Assembly: GCF_028453695.1 (NCBI RefSeq)
Contig: NC_135780.1
Span: 12,459,172-12,523,171, forward strand
Reading direction: 5' to 3'
Source: Augochlora pura
Lineage: Eukaryota; Arthropoda; Insecta; Hymenoptera; Halictidae
DNA length: 64,000 nt
Shown: positions 36,776 to 48,882 of the stretch, one piece after another
Position numbering within the stretch: the stretch's first letter is position 1
How the letters are laid out: each line of letters begins with the position of its first letter
Position numbers and translations under genes: made by a program
Notes under the pieces: model-generated
The model's input: the letters and a program-made list of their open reading frames with translations, nothing else
The model's database searches: none
Told to the model about the DNA's origin: nothing

Positions 36776-39700
36776 TATTCATTATTATAACACTTGCCTA
36801 TGCGGCTTAGGATGGCTTCCGGTTTACAAATTTCTTCTTACTTCTACTTCTATAACTAACTATAACTATAACTATTTACAGGTTTTTACAGGTTAACGTA
36901 TTTTCCATCGTCGATATTATATTATAATTTACATAATATTAGAGATTATTTTGTATTATGCATTCTATGATATATTATATTATATATTATACTGTATTAT
37001 ACATTATACAATATATGACATATATTCATCAAATACATTTTATTCAGTTTTAGAAGCCGAGACGAAGAAAGCCAAGGCAAAGGCCCAATCAGAATGGCTG
37101 ATAAGAAAAGATTTGCAGGAGAAGATTCGAATTTCGAAGGAGAATATCATGGTGTTGAATATAAGCCTGAACAGGTACGCCGAACCACGGTCTTCATTTC
37201 ATTCTAACCTCAATAAGAAACACCTTAATCCTATTATTATATTTTCTGCCGAATTCTTTTTAATTTCCTTACTTTCCGCAGACAGAACAAATACAACAAC
37301 GAGTTGTTCACTAAATTACAGCTGATGAAGCTCCACTTGGACGACGAGTATAAGGTCAGGCAATCGGAGATGCAGGTGTACGAGAACATAGTGAGATCGT
37401 ACGAGAACACGTGCCGAGACTATCGAGTACGTTACCCCCATACGCTACGGGTTATCCTCATACATTAAGGGTTACCCCCATGAACTAAGATTTAGATTAA
37501 ATATCGAGCGAACTGAAACAGCGATAATGTAATTGCCGCGTTTCGCAGGCGAAGTTCGAAGAGTTCCCGCTGGCGAAGGCGAGGAAGAACGCGGAGATGA
37601 GATTGAAGAAGATCCAGGTCGAGCAGATGGTGGTCCGGTACAAGATCGAGGAGCTGGAGAAATTATCGAGGCGGAAGGTGGGAATCGCGTGGGGGAGATT
37701 GCGCGGGATGATCGTCGAGTTCGCCGGCGATATGTTGAACAACATGGCGCTCGACCGGAAGTGGAAGGAGCTGACCGGAACCATCGAGGAGCGGAAGAAG
37801 CAGTTGGCTGCTGTCGAGGAAGAGGTCTTTAAAAAATAGAAACTAAACTAAAAATAATTATAACTAATAAATAACTAAACTAAAATAATTAAAAATAATT
37901 AAAACTAATAAATAACTAAACTAAAATAATTAAAACTAATAAATAACTAAACTAAAAGTATTTGATTTGATTTGAGCTGGTCGATTGATTAACATTCTTT
38001 GCTGGTCTGTGTACAGATAGCTGTACAGTCGAAAATACGCGAAGAGAAGAAGAGGATCCGCGAGCAGGAGATGCTGAAGATGCCGCCGCCGAAGATTAAT
38101 CTGTCCTACATGAGGTCTTGCTTCAGATCTTGCTCGAGGGAGGCTTGGAGGCTGAACAACGAGGACTCTCTAGGTACTTGATGGTTAATGTTAGGACTTC
38201 TGAGACCTGCTTCTAATTTATACCGCTTTGTTGCAAGCAGTAATTTATTCAAAATTACGTTATCATTATTTTAAGTCGCCATTATTAGATATTATTATTA
38301 TTATCGTTCTATTCTTCAAACTGTTATTATTATTATATACTAGTAATTTTCTATATATATATAGAATCTCATATACTATTATTATTCTATACGTTATTAT
38401 TATATACTATTCAATTATACAAACTATTATTACTATCATTCAAAATTATAATTATTGCAAGTCTTAATTTAAGTAGAATTTCACGATTTTTATCACAGTA
38501 TATGTGAGGTTATGTCAGGCTATGCTTCACGATTTTTATCACAGTATATGTTAGGTTATGTCAGGTTATGTTACACGATTTTTATCACAGTATTTGTTTA
38601 ACGAAACAAAATCATATAAATTTCTCTCAAACGTATCATTACAATTATAATGATGCGAGTTAAACAATTTGGAATATATAACATTTTGACACAGTGTGCA
38701 AACTCAGAGTCTAAGATAGAGCTTTTTAGGGGATGATATCGGAGCTCTGTTCAGTGGAGGATCGATTGATACGATTTCGTGCGAATATCTTTCGATTCTT
38801 CAGTCTTCTGGGGATGCTGTATTCAGTGAATGATACTATACATGTATGTATATATGCTGTATATATGGTGGATGCATTCACTGGATGCTGCATTCGGTGG
38901 GAGTTGGAGGATGTTATCTCTAGAGTATAATGTCTGCAGGGAGTACTAACTCTATGAAACAGTGTCCATTCTATCCACAAATGAGTTAGCAATTCTATGA
39001 ACATATAAATAATGCCCTTTTAATCCAATTTCAATCCTTTGCTGTCTAATCTAGTTATTTATTGTCCGACGACTGTCAGCGCGATCGCTAAATGCGCGCC
39101 TTGCTCCCTGAGCCTCTGCACCATCATCCTCCCCAGATCGCTGGGTCCCCCCGTATACAGCTCTGCCCTTTAAACCCCGTAGATTCCATATCCGTGAACA
39201 CGTTGCTGGAGGAAATGTGCATATCGGAGGACGCGATGAAACCGTGTCGCCGATCTCCGTCCCCGACCTCGGCCGACAAGAACTCCAGGGAAGAGGTGGA
39301 GGACGAGGAGGAGGAGGAGGGGGCGATCGATGCCGGAAGTCCTTGCTCCGGCCAGGCCCAAGAAATGGAGCAAGAGGACACCACGGACGTGGAACCGGAA
39401 GAGATCGATATGGCGGACAAGGAGTCGAGGCAGGAGTATCCGGAGGCGCATCCGTCACAGTTGCTAGCCGCCAGAGATAAGCAAACGTCCGCGATGGAAG
39501 AAGACGTGCCGGCGAAGAGGATCAGGCTGATGACCGATGATGAATCGCAGGTTTTGAACTCGCCGGTGGCTACATTGAAAGCCGCCCGGCCGGCTACCAG
39601 AAAAAGCCAGTTCGCTGATTCGTCCCAGCAGCCGCCGAGGATCACCAAGATCGAGACGGTGCGGTGCAACCTGGTGCTCGGCCGGGACCGTAACGAGTAT

Positions 39701-40506
39701 AACACGACCGTGCCGAACCGCCACGACTATTCCGACAAGGCGACTGGCAGTTTTTGCTCGGCTAGAACAGTGCAGGCTAAGGAGGCTGCCGCGGATCGAT
39801 CTCCGGGAGCCAGGATCACCAAGAAGGATCCTCCTTATGCTCCGTCGCCGATCATCAAGATCGATCAGGCCAATCCTGCCAGCATGTTCAGCCCGGGGTA
39901 CTCGGAGACTAGCAGTATCTTCGGCATGGACCACGACTTCGATAATCTAAGGGGTATCATGCGGTGTTCGATCTTATAAGGGGCCCTGGAAATATATTTT
40001 TCATACTTTTCTACATAGTCTTGGTGTCTTATGTTTGAAATATTTTCAGTATTTATAGTATTTGGAATATAGTTTTTCATGTTCTTGATATTCTTAATAT
40101 TTTCAGAATTTGTAACATTTGTAATATTTTTAATACTTTTAATATTTTTAATATATGCAATGTCAGTAATATTCGTAATTTTTTAAATATTTTTAACGTA
40201 CCAGTTAAACGGGATTAAAATATTTTCGTTCACAGCCGATCAGATATCGCTTTACGGTGGATCCATTCAAAGCTACAACGTCCACGGCTCCGAGATATCC
40301 ATGGCGGAGGCCAGGCCAGCCACCAGCTTCAAAGAAGATCAGTCCATGAGCAGAACCAAGGATTTCTCGCGTAATTAGTCTAGTTCTTTCGCGAGAATTC
40401 TACGATCGTGGCTCGTTATTGAATTCGTTTCGTTTTTATTGCAGAGGTCAGCTTCAGCAATATACTCAAGGCGACGAACAAAAGTGGACAAAATAAACTT
40501 TTCTGA
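36614..40506 (+). CDS. Nested coiled-coil protein, 589 aa, eight exons; possible SIX6OS1-like
   Basis: Coding exons: 36614-36710, 37048-37174, 37282-37426, 37549-37824, 38017-38173, 39183-39953, 40236-40370 and 40445-40506. All introns are GT-AG and every split codon keeps the frame to TGA. An in-frame TAA at 36584 supports this ATG. Residues about 15-240 are Lys/Glu-rich and helical (VYENIVRSYENTCRDYRAKF, KIQVEQMVVRYKIEELEKL), so coiled coil is likely. Residues 268-589 look disordered, with an acidic run (EEVEDEEEEEG), a possible basic nuclear signal (AKRIRL) and an FGMDHDFDNLR motif. Total length, the coiled-coil plus disordered layout, and the VYEN...DYR...F/TP segment recall vertebrate SIX6OS1, a central-element protein of the synaptonemal complex. 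That comparison is from memory and unaligned. The exon 4 donor (GAG|GTCTTT) is weak, and exon 5 could start at 38029. Confidence 0.8.
36731..36787. repeat. (TTA)n microsatellite in intron 1 of the nested gene
   Basis: A run of ATT/TTA triplets begins about 20 bases after the exon 1 donor. The following intron sequence (36920-37020) is also extremely AT-rich. Confidence 0.9.
38174..39182 (+). other. Intron 5 of the nested gene (1 kb)
   Basis: This is the only long intron of the gene (others are 74-337 bases). It has a GTACTT donor and a gccctttaaaccccgtag acceptor. It is AT-rich, with a 46-bp tandem repeat at 38482-38600, and I see no additional exon. Upstream AGs at 39136 and 39160 would break the frame with exon 5. 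Confidence 0.65.
38482..38600. repeat. 46-bp tandem repeat, three copies, inside intron 5
   Basis: cacgatttttatcacagta recurs at 38482, 38528 and 38574 (exact 46-base spacing). It is followed in the first two copies by tatgt(g/t)aggttatgtcagg. The third copy diverges after the core. Confidence 0.85.
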
Positions 40507-41235
40507 AGATCCCCGCCGTCCAATAATCTACCTCTTAGCTGCAGCTTATTTTCCACTTCTTTTTCTATTCGCTTAATCGAGACGGAACAAGTTTATTTTC
40601 TAATTAACTTCAAGTTAATTTTCATCTCGAATCCGTAAAATCAGTGGTCCAGTAATCTGTTTTATTAATATTTCTGCTGCGAATTTCAAGCAACTAAAGT
40701 GTAAAATTCATTTGCAAATTCCGCTGTTGCTTTTAAATTTAGTATAAACGAAATATGTTGTTATTTATCTACGTTTTTATTCGTTTATATTGCTACTCAT
40801 TTACATTGCTATTCATTTATTTTGTTATATATTTATGTTAGTATTAATTTACGAGAAAAGCGAATAGATGAAATAATAAGAATACAAAGTTCTGTGAAAT
40901 AAAAATGAAATTGTTATTGGAGCCGACGCGACGAAAAGCATCGAGGACTCCACGAACCCGGAAATAACGTACTCTGACATCGTCCAAGATGGCCGCCGGT
41001 GTCCGCCGCGATACACCGCGGAAATAAGCGGGTGCCGTCTGTTTTGCCACGCAGATATTCCGGTCGTTCCAACGCGCGGTCGTGCGTTCCGCGTTCCGAG
41101 ACGCGCCGTGAATAATATTCGAGAGAAATTACGCGTGCCGCGGCCCTCGCCGGGGGTAATTTCCAGGCCTCGCAGCCGGCTGAAAAGCCGTCTGCGGCGG
41201 TCGGCCTTCCCGCTTCCGTTATAAGAAACCGGGAA
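40507..41235. other. Probable 3' flank of the nested gene
   Basis: AT-rich sequence follows the stop codon. An AATAAA at about 40900 could act as a poly(A) signal, and another AATAAA overlaps the last codons near 40494. Beyond 40910 the DNA turns GC-rich and includes a CCAAGATGGCCGCC motif at 40984. The transcript end is not determinable from sequence alone. Confidence 0.35.
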
Positions 41236-41239
41236 AAGG

Positions 41240-41465
41240 AAGCGGAGAAGTCGCGAGAAGGAGAAGAAACGGGGGAAAAAAGAGACGGAAGCCGCGGGAA
41301 GGGAGGCGAAAAAAAGAGAGAAATAGAGAAAAAAGGAAAAAGGGAGGAAAAATGGGGGAAGAGAAAAAAATGGAAAGAGCGAGCGAGCAAGCGCACAAGA
41401 GAGAGAAAGCGAACAAGAGAGAGAGAGAGAGAGAGAGAGCCAGAAAGAGAGAGAGAGGGGGAGAG
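41240..41465. repeat. Purine-rich (GA/GAAA) tract
   Basis: Over 200 bases are mostly G and A on the plus strand, ending in a purer GA run. Ser/Phe/Leu-rich frames on the minus strand come from it. Confidence 0.85.
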
Positions 41466-42049
41466 GCAACGCTCGCCCGGCGACTGAAAGTAGGTCCTTT
41501 AAAGCTCCCCTTTGTGCGCAGCTGCTCTTTAAAGACCGTTGCCACCGGCATTTAATCTTCCTGCTGGATGTTTATGAATCATTTAAGAGCGAATGGCGGT
41601 GCTGATTAGCTCGATTGATGCCGCGAGTTGTTGAAAAGATGGCATAATTTATGTCAAGGGCCAACGGGTAGATTGGCGGCAGTCAGGTGGCGTCGTTTGT
41701 TTATAGCTGGGCCATGCTCGAGTCCCTCGTTTTCTGGTAATTCGGGGCTAACAAGCGATCATTTCTGCCGATAAAACGTTTATTCTACTAGAGCGTTAAT
41801 TCTTTAAAGCATACTATTGTTATAGAAAATGAGAGTCCAGGTTGCACAAAATATACCGTGAAAGACAAAAATTCAGCGCTCCTCGTAATTTAGCAACCTA
41901 GATCATAATAGCATCAATGACTTACTAATGCGTTTTGGCTACCTTGAACATTTATTTTCGATTATTTAATAATTAAATTAAATAACTAAAATATTACATT
42001 GTGTAGCTAGTATGAGTAACTTCAAGTTTTTAGGCGGGTTAAGATATAG

Positions 42050-42145
42050 CTAACTTAATTTCAATTTTTAAGCGTCTAATCTCAATTTTTCAGTACCTAA
42101 CCTCAATTTTTCAGTACCTAACCTCAATGTTTAGCCATCTAATCT
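42050..42145. repeat. 23-bp minisatellite (CTAACCTCAATTTTTCAGTA)
   Basis: The unit cctaacctcaatttttcagt recurs with 23-base spacing, with degenerate copies on both sides (tctaatctcaattttt, catctaatctcac). About four copies. Confidence 0.8.
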
Positions 42146-42384
42146 CACAGAATTAACACGAATGGGTCGCTAAGAATTGTTTCTACCCCTTTCCATGTGC
42201 CATCTTTTGCGCAATAAACGACTAGGCGTTTCCGTCGTCCGTCCCAGATCCCGACGCAGATTTCACCACCTATTAGCGCCGAGATCGTGACGATTAGGGT
42301 ACACGATTCGAAGTTTCAACATCGGTTCTCGATCGCCGCAGAGTTTCCACTGTTCGGGGACAGCCGAGTGGTCAAACTGAACCG

Positions 42385-42386
42385 CG

Positions 42387-42418
<32 letters not shown>

Positions 42419-42425
42419 AGAGAGC
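42385..42425. repeat. (GA)n microsatellite
   Basis: A GA run interrupted twice by GGGA near its right end. Confidence 0.9.
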
Positions 42426-45204
42426 GGTCTTATAATTGGGGGAAAGTTGAGGGGACCGTTCGAGAACACTTCCGCCATCTTGAACCGTACTCTCCGACTT
42501 CCTACTTCCTCGCCATATTGGCTTGTATCTAAAGCTAAATGCGGCCGTCATGCTGCTCTTTGCCCTAGCTGCTGGAAAATATTTACTCGAAAGGGGACAA
42601 CGACGACGGGACTCTCGACCGCGTCCTTTTGTTTATTAGAAAAGGGATCCTCCAGAGGCTCTGGCGTCGCCTTTTTAACGCTGACCTCCCCGCGACCCTT
42701 TCTCCGTGTCCTTTTGTCTACCACCGGCAAATTGAACGCACATATTTGACGATGGTTCTTTACGTTTTGTTCTTTGAACGGATGTTGTTTCTAATGCAAA
42801 ATTGACGGGTTTATGGTAATGTGTTCTCGATCGCTAAGAAGGCTGGGAATTACCAATTTTCCTTCCTGAAATATCTCTGCTAATATTTAATTTTTTTTAA
42901 TCGATGTAAAAGATCGATGAAATAAAAATATCGAAATCATAATTATACGACACATTGCATGACTTATAGATTTTATATACATTTAATATAGCTCGAACGA
43001 AAACGTGAATTATCCATTGCTACATTATATTCTTTATAAATTAAAAATCAATATAGCACGAGGGTAGTAAAATCATAAAAAGGTAATAAAAATCTCAACA
43101 ACTATATTTCCGATCTTAATGCAAAAATTGAATAAAAATAAATCGTTCCTTACAATTATTTAAATTAACTGAAAGTTCTGCCCCTTTCACTGCAGAATTC
43201 TTTTTACAGGAACGTATATCCCCAAAGAGCTTTCCATGGTACATTCAACGATCAAAGGTAAAAATTGTTTAAAAAAGCTTTTCATAGCTCCCATTATAAA
43301 TAGAACCTATTAAAAAGTTTCCACAAGATTTTCCATGGCTGATACAGAATTGATCGGGCCAAAGGACTCGCAGCTGCTCGGAACCCGAGGTTTCTGCAAC
43401 TTCTGTTTATTCAACTGTCCAGAGCGGCTTATTATTCGCCTCCCTTAGCCCCGACTTTTCCGCATCCCCTGTATATATTTCAACTAGGAAAAGAAAACCA
43501 GGGTTGCCTGGGCTACCGATACCAAGGGACGTTGATAAACCTTGGCCAGCAGCCGAAGGAAGAAAGGGAAGGTCCCCTAATTTTCTTGATTTATCCGGGT
43601 ATATCAGGGGAGGGGGTGGAATCCTTTAAATCGCGCCGGATTTATCGGGTCCCGTGTCGATCGTTCCAAGAGCCACGAAGGAGAGATCCCACGCCAATGG
43701 TTGCGGCGCGATCGAATTTTTCCGGATCGGCGAGGAAACGAAGTTCCCACGGTGGGAAATTCGACGGAATTTGTCACACAAAATATTTGCCTGTTTGCTT
43801 GAACAAAACGGGACACGGGCGGCGTGGGCCGAAGAAAAGGGACGGAGAAATTAACGAGGCACCCCATCGGCAGAAGGAACACGAACGGAGTACGTCGACG
43901 TAGAACGTCGTCTCCCGAGGGAGCGTCGGCGCGCCGCGTTTCCGGTTTTCACACGGACGTAAAAATTCGTCATCGTCCCCGTCTTCCGGCGAACAACAAA
44001 TAAACGGACGATCGGAAGCATCGCGGCGCAGAGTTATTTATTCTTCCGGCGCGGCGGAGGAGCTCGTTTTTTCGGCCCGCGGACTTTATTTATTGCTCCA
44101 TTAAGCCGGGCGCGGTTTAATCGCCGGTTAAACGGGAGTTTCGAGGGCGCAAATTGCGATGATTAAAAGCTGCTTCGGAAAATTATTCAGCCCTTTGAAC
44201 CGGCGCACGCCCGCCGGCGCTTTCTCTTTCTTTTTTTTTTCTGCTTGCCCGCGATCTTTCTGCTCGGCGGGGCTCCCCTTTCCTCCGGTTGTAAATGTCG
44301 TTTTCGAATCGCGGATGCTCGCCGGCGACGCTAATGAATGTTTTGCCGCGAATCCCCCGAACCCTCGCGTTTTCGTGTTTAATGCCTCCCGCGTAATTAC
44401 GCGATCGTTACGCCGGCTACACACGGCCATTGTGCGACTCTCGCGCGCGCCCTCCGAAGAACTTTCAGATCAGACTATACGGGATATTTATTTATTCGTT
44501 CATCCCCTTTTGACTTCCGCGCGCACTTTGACGTCGAGCAGTTCTGTTCGATGCGAGAATATGTTTCGAACAAACGTGCGCGGATAAATGCAAAACATTA
44601 ACGCTTCGATATTACGGTTTTCATTATTATTCTATCATTATTACTTCGTCGAAGATTCTTTTAGAAAAATTAAAGTGACAGTTAACATTGGTGGATGTGA
44701 AATAAATAAATACTGTCCGCGTTCTCTTAAAAATAAATGTACGGATTTAATTAAGGATTAATTCTACATTTCGTGGCAAAAATGCCTGAATTATTCGCGA
44801 CGGTGTTGTTCACCCTCTGTACACAATTTCCTCGTTAACCAAATGAATTTTAACGGTTTACAGAGGCGTTCCCGGTGAAATAAAGAGACCGTAAAGCTGG
44901 AAATTACTTGGATCTCGGAGCGATTCGATAACGTTGGCGCGTTTAGTCGGCGATCGGGCACGCAAAGACGTCGGCTCGATTAATAAACAGCTTCCGAACG
45001 GCGGACTAATGAAGATTGTTTATCGAGAGTGTGCCTGTTTGCAAGCTCGTCTCGAGTCTGAGGACTGTCGAGGGGCGAGTCGATATCCTCGGGAAAACGG
45101 TTAACGAGATTAGAAGTCCTCGGCCGATGGGATCGATAACTGCCGAAACCTAGACGCGCGTGTAACCGGCCACCCAATAATATCGTGTGCCCGGTTATAC
45201 ACTC

Positions 45205-45500
45205 CCAAAGAAAAAGATAGCTAAATATAGCTATAGCTAAATATAGCTAAATATAGTTATAGCTAAATATAGCTAGCTAAATATAGCTAAATATAGCTAA
45301 ATATAGCTAAATATAGCTATAGCTAAATATAGCTAACTAAATATAGATATACCTAAATATAGATATACCTAAATATAGATATAGCTAAATATAGCTAGCT
45401 AAATACAGATATAGCTAAATATAGCTAAATATAGCTAACTAATTATAGATAAAGCTAAATATAGATATAGCTAAATATAGCTAGCTAAATATAGATATCT
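45205..45500. repeat. 10-bp minisatellite (AAATATAGCT)n
   Basis: About 290 bases are built from the 10-base unit aaatatagct, with variants that insert a second agct or replace gct with gat/acct. The unit length matches about one DNA turn. Confidence 0.92.
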
Positions 45501-46099
45501 CTAATTTCTCGCTTTATAATTATGGTACAGGAAGCGTGCCATTTTAACTGTAAATCTGAAATCATTTTTCTGGTTCGTGGTATTTCCATTCTATTTAACA
45601 AAATAAATTTGTATGCATAGAAAATTTAATCTTGAGACTCCTGCCAACAGTTTTACTACTCGACAATTTTTTCAATCTAAACCTTATTGTTGCAAAAATT
45701 ATTTTGGAATGAAATAGAATAATTTTAGTGCAAAGGGTTAATCATGCGTGGAACCTCTAGAGTCTAGCTCCAGAATCGCACGGAAACCGGCCGAAAGCAG
45801 AACCGAATCCGCGAGATTTTCAATCGAACATAAGACTGTTTCAGGTAACGATGTTGAGTTTAAAGTCGGCGGAGCTTTTCCCGTCCGGCGAAATAATAAT
45901 TGTGACGCGGAAGAATACGGGCGGCGCCGTCGCGTTACAACCGTAAATCATCGTTATCGCGAAGAAATATACAAGGGTGCGAGCGCAGTCACGACCGCAA
46001 ATAAATCTGCGCGGCGTTTAGCAGCGGCGGCTCGCCGCGTGTACACGCATCCCCCCCTCGACGTATAAACGATGCTCGTAAGTTAGGTTAATTACGGCC

Positions 46100-46745
46100 G
46101 TACACGGGCACGTCGCGCGATTATGCCACTGTTACCGGGAAACGAGGAGCCGGCACGGGGATCGGCCCCGGGAAATGGATCAAGGTCTTTCCGCCTCTTT
46201 CGTTTAGGAGCAACGTTGGCTCGTGGTTTCTTACCGCGACTCTGTATTAAACATTTCCTCCGTTTTCATTGCAGCGAAGGGATTTACACTTTTCACTTGG
46301 AATTATTTTTCAATTCGCTATCGGCTGCTTTTAACTGTATTAAGGGTTGAAATTTACTTTGGAGGACAGTTCTTTGAGTGATCATATTTATGATAATTTT
46401 TTTGTATTACTAAGTTAATTTTAGCGATTAAATATTGGTAAGGGATGAATTCAATGTTCTCTTGATTTGAGATAGATTATTAAATGTGTGTGAGTGGTTT
46501 TGGTTGAAGTTTTTGTCGCGAGGTTGGTGCGATGTATAGTGAGAGGATTATTATACTATATTTGTTTGGTTTTCTTCAAATTTTGTTTAGACATAATGTT
46601 TTTATAAAATATATAGTTTAACGAGGGACAAGCTTCCAAACCAGTTTTAGATACTTTTGACGAATATAATATTAAAATATACAGAGAACAAAAGAAAATA
46701 TTAAAATAAACTATAGTCTAATATCTCCACCACGCGTCTAACTCC
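46100..46745. other. Intronic stretch, nothing recognised
   Basis: A GC-rich start passes into AT-rich DNA. No exon or clear repeat. Confidence 0.4.
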
Positions 46746-46767
46746 TTATCACAGCGCAAGGGGTTAA
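46735..46767 (-). mobile_element. Isolated TTAA-type MITE terminus
   Basis: On the minus strand the sequence reads ttaaccccttgcgctgtgat, then aaggagttagacgcgtgg. This is close to the left ends of the copies at 8162 and 48626. No matching other end is visible to the left, so it is a fragment. Confidence 0.5.
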
Positions 46768-47239
46768 GAATCGTCAATACAAATACAACAGCAGACCGAA
46801 TTTCGAAAAGAACCGCCGCGTTTCGACAAAACATTATCTCAGCGAAGAGATCGGTAATAGAATTCGGAACGTATCTGGCTGTCCGCGAATCCATTAGCCT
46901 AATCCGGCAGCTTCCTCGATCGTTGAAGTAACCATGGGGGGGTATATAGTCGTGGGTCGAATGGATTCTTTTCCGCGACGGTAGGAAAATCTTCCTAGGC
47001 CGTAACCAGATCGAGCACCGCCGGCAGATCGTTTTATCGGGACCGTGGAGGAAGACTCGTGGCGCTGACTCAGTCGCTCGGTTTCCCATTTTTATGCGGC
47101 GATCGTAACTCAACGGATCGGGTCGTAAAACGGCTACGCGCCGCCTGATTCGAATGTTGCGCGGCGGTTTTTATCGCTTAATGCCCGCTGGGAGGACGGA
47201 AGCGCATCGGGGCTGATAAAACAGTCGGGGAGGGACAGA

Positions 47240-47393
47240 GATAGATAGATAGAGAAAAATAGATAGAGAGAGAGAGTGAGAGAGAGAGAGAGGAAGATAG
47301 ATAGATAGATAGAGAGATAGATAGGGAAAAATAGATAGAGAGAGAGAAAGATAGATAGATAGATAGATAGGCAGAGAGAGAAAGAGAGGAGAG
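47240..47393. repeat. GATA/GA compound microsatellite
   Basis: agatagatagatagag, gaaaaatagatagagag and GA runs alternate over 150 bases. Ser/Leu/Tyr-rich minus-strand frames here are repeat read-through. Confidence 0.9.
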
Positions 47394-47654
47394 ACGCTGC
47401 AGAGATCGGTCCGCGCGAAACGCTTGGCGCGGCGTTTGCACGGAGAACGCGGACTTCCGGTCTCTCTCGTCGACGGGACAGGCCGATTCCGGTCACGTAT
47501 CCGTAAAACCGGCGACCAGACTCGCGAGAACTAGATAGAAATCTAGAGAACGAGGATCAGCGGAATTCCGAGGAGGAATTGTCCCGTGGACAAGGCCCTC
47601 TCGATCCAAGATGGCTGACGCCGCTTAAAATCGGTCTCCTCGCCCCCAACTTTC

Positions 47655-48045
47655 GATAAAAAATAATTGTAAATTACCCAAGACGCACAAAAATAATTAT
47701 AAATTACCCAAGAAGTAACAAAAATGATAAATAAATTATACAAGGCATACGAAAATAATTATAAATTACCCAGAAAATAATTAAGACCTACGAAAATAAT
47801 TATAAATTACCCAGAACATACAAAAATAATTGCAAATTACCCAGGACGTACAAAAATAATAAATAAGTTATACAAGATATAGAAAAATAATTATAAATTA
47901 CCCAGAACGAATAAAAATAATTATAAATTACTCAGAACGTAAAAAAATAATTACAAATTACCCAGGACGTACAAAAATAATTATAAATTATACAAGACGT
48001 ACAAAAATAATTATAAATTACCCAAGACGTACAAAAATAATGTCT
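47655..48045. repeat. Minisatellite, unit about 30 bp (AAAATAATTATAAATTACCC)
   Basis: Some 13 imperfect copies of aaaaataattataaattacc followed by caagacgtac-like spacer. A few copies are shortened or carry aaataagttatac instead. Confidence 0.92.
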
Positions 48046-48625
48046 CGTATATTCGGCGCAGCTCGACTTGGAAGCTTGAAGGGCCCGACACGAAATAAAT
48101 CGTGGCTTTTAATAAAAGATCGCCGGCCCCGTGGAAATTCATAATTCCACGATCCGCGGGAAGAACGTAGACTTTAAAGTAGATTCCGACCACAGTAATC
48201 TCCGAACTTCCCGGCTACGCTCGTTAATATCGCTCGGACGGGTTGCATTAGGCGTGCCGTAGGTAATCCGCGATTTCTCTTAATTATGGAGGAGCCCTGT
48301 TCGAGCGCCCTGGGCGCCGTCTAGAGACGGTTTCACACCCTCGAGAGAAAAGTTATCAGTCTTGAATCAATTTAGCGGAGCCCTCGCGCTGGTCCGCGCG
48401 GTTTACTTTAATTATTAGTTCGCCGGATATCTTTATTATTAATCGATTATACCTGGTTGAGCGACCAACTTTTCCATTGCAGAATATTACGAATATTTTA
48501 CATCGTGGAGTAATAAAATTGGAAACGTAGAATTTGAATTGTATATTAGATGTTAATATTAATTTATGCATATTTAGTGTTTATACTGATATATAAGTGA
48601 TATTGTTCTTGGCCAGGGTTATTTG

Positions 48626-48882
48626 TTAATTCGTTGCGCTATAATAAGGAGTCAGACTCGTGGTTACTAGCTTTACTAAATATGAACATAACCTGACATA
48701 ATATATGAACATAACCTATTAATTTCTTCTGCGTCGAGGTAAAAATAAATTCTTCTGTTACCAAAGCATAGAAACGAAGGTAAATAAAGGCAAAATAGAA
48801 AGAAAAATTGTCCGATCCTGTTAGGAAAATTATTAAATACGAATCGTCACAGCATGAAAGGCGTGATAGGGAAAAGGGTTAA
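48626..48882 (+). mobile_element. piggyBac-type MITE (family A), second full copy
   Basis: The left end is TTAATTCGTTGCGCT and the right end AAAAGGGTTAA. The interior shares ttaatttcttct, aaaataaattcttctgttac, gaaacgaaggtaaataaag and gatcctgttag with the copies at 4604 and 8162. Length is 257 bp against 259 for the copy at 8162. Termini have mutated, so this copy is older. Confidence 0.65.

Larger units (their letters stand above)
41560..45200. other. Intronic region, no gene recognised
   Basis: Mixed DNA with small repeats (42050-42145, 42385-42425) and a CpG-rich block at 43880-44590. The longest frame (142 codons at 44159-44587) shows no domain. Confidence 0.4.

Noticed and set aside
38495..38575. 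ttaggttatgtcaggttatg resembling insect TTAGG telomere repeats
   Set aside because: The TTAGG pentamer is not in tandem; it is an incidental part of the 46-bp repeat.
38482..38600. TATCACAG motif, similar to the start of miR-2 family microRNAs
   Set aside because: It is part of a 46-bp tandem repeat, the next bases do not match the family, and no hairpin is evident.
39051..39934. Frames on the minus strand and other plus frames over 39.1-39.9 kb
   Set aside because: They shadow exon 6 of the nested gene, whose frame is fixed by phase agreement with exons 5 and 7.
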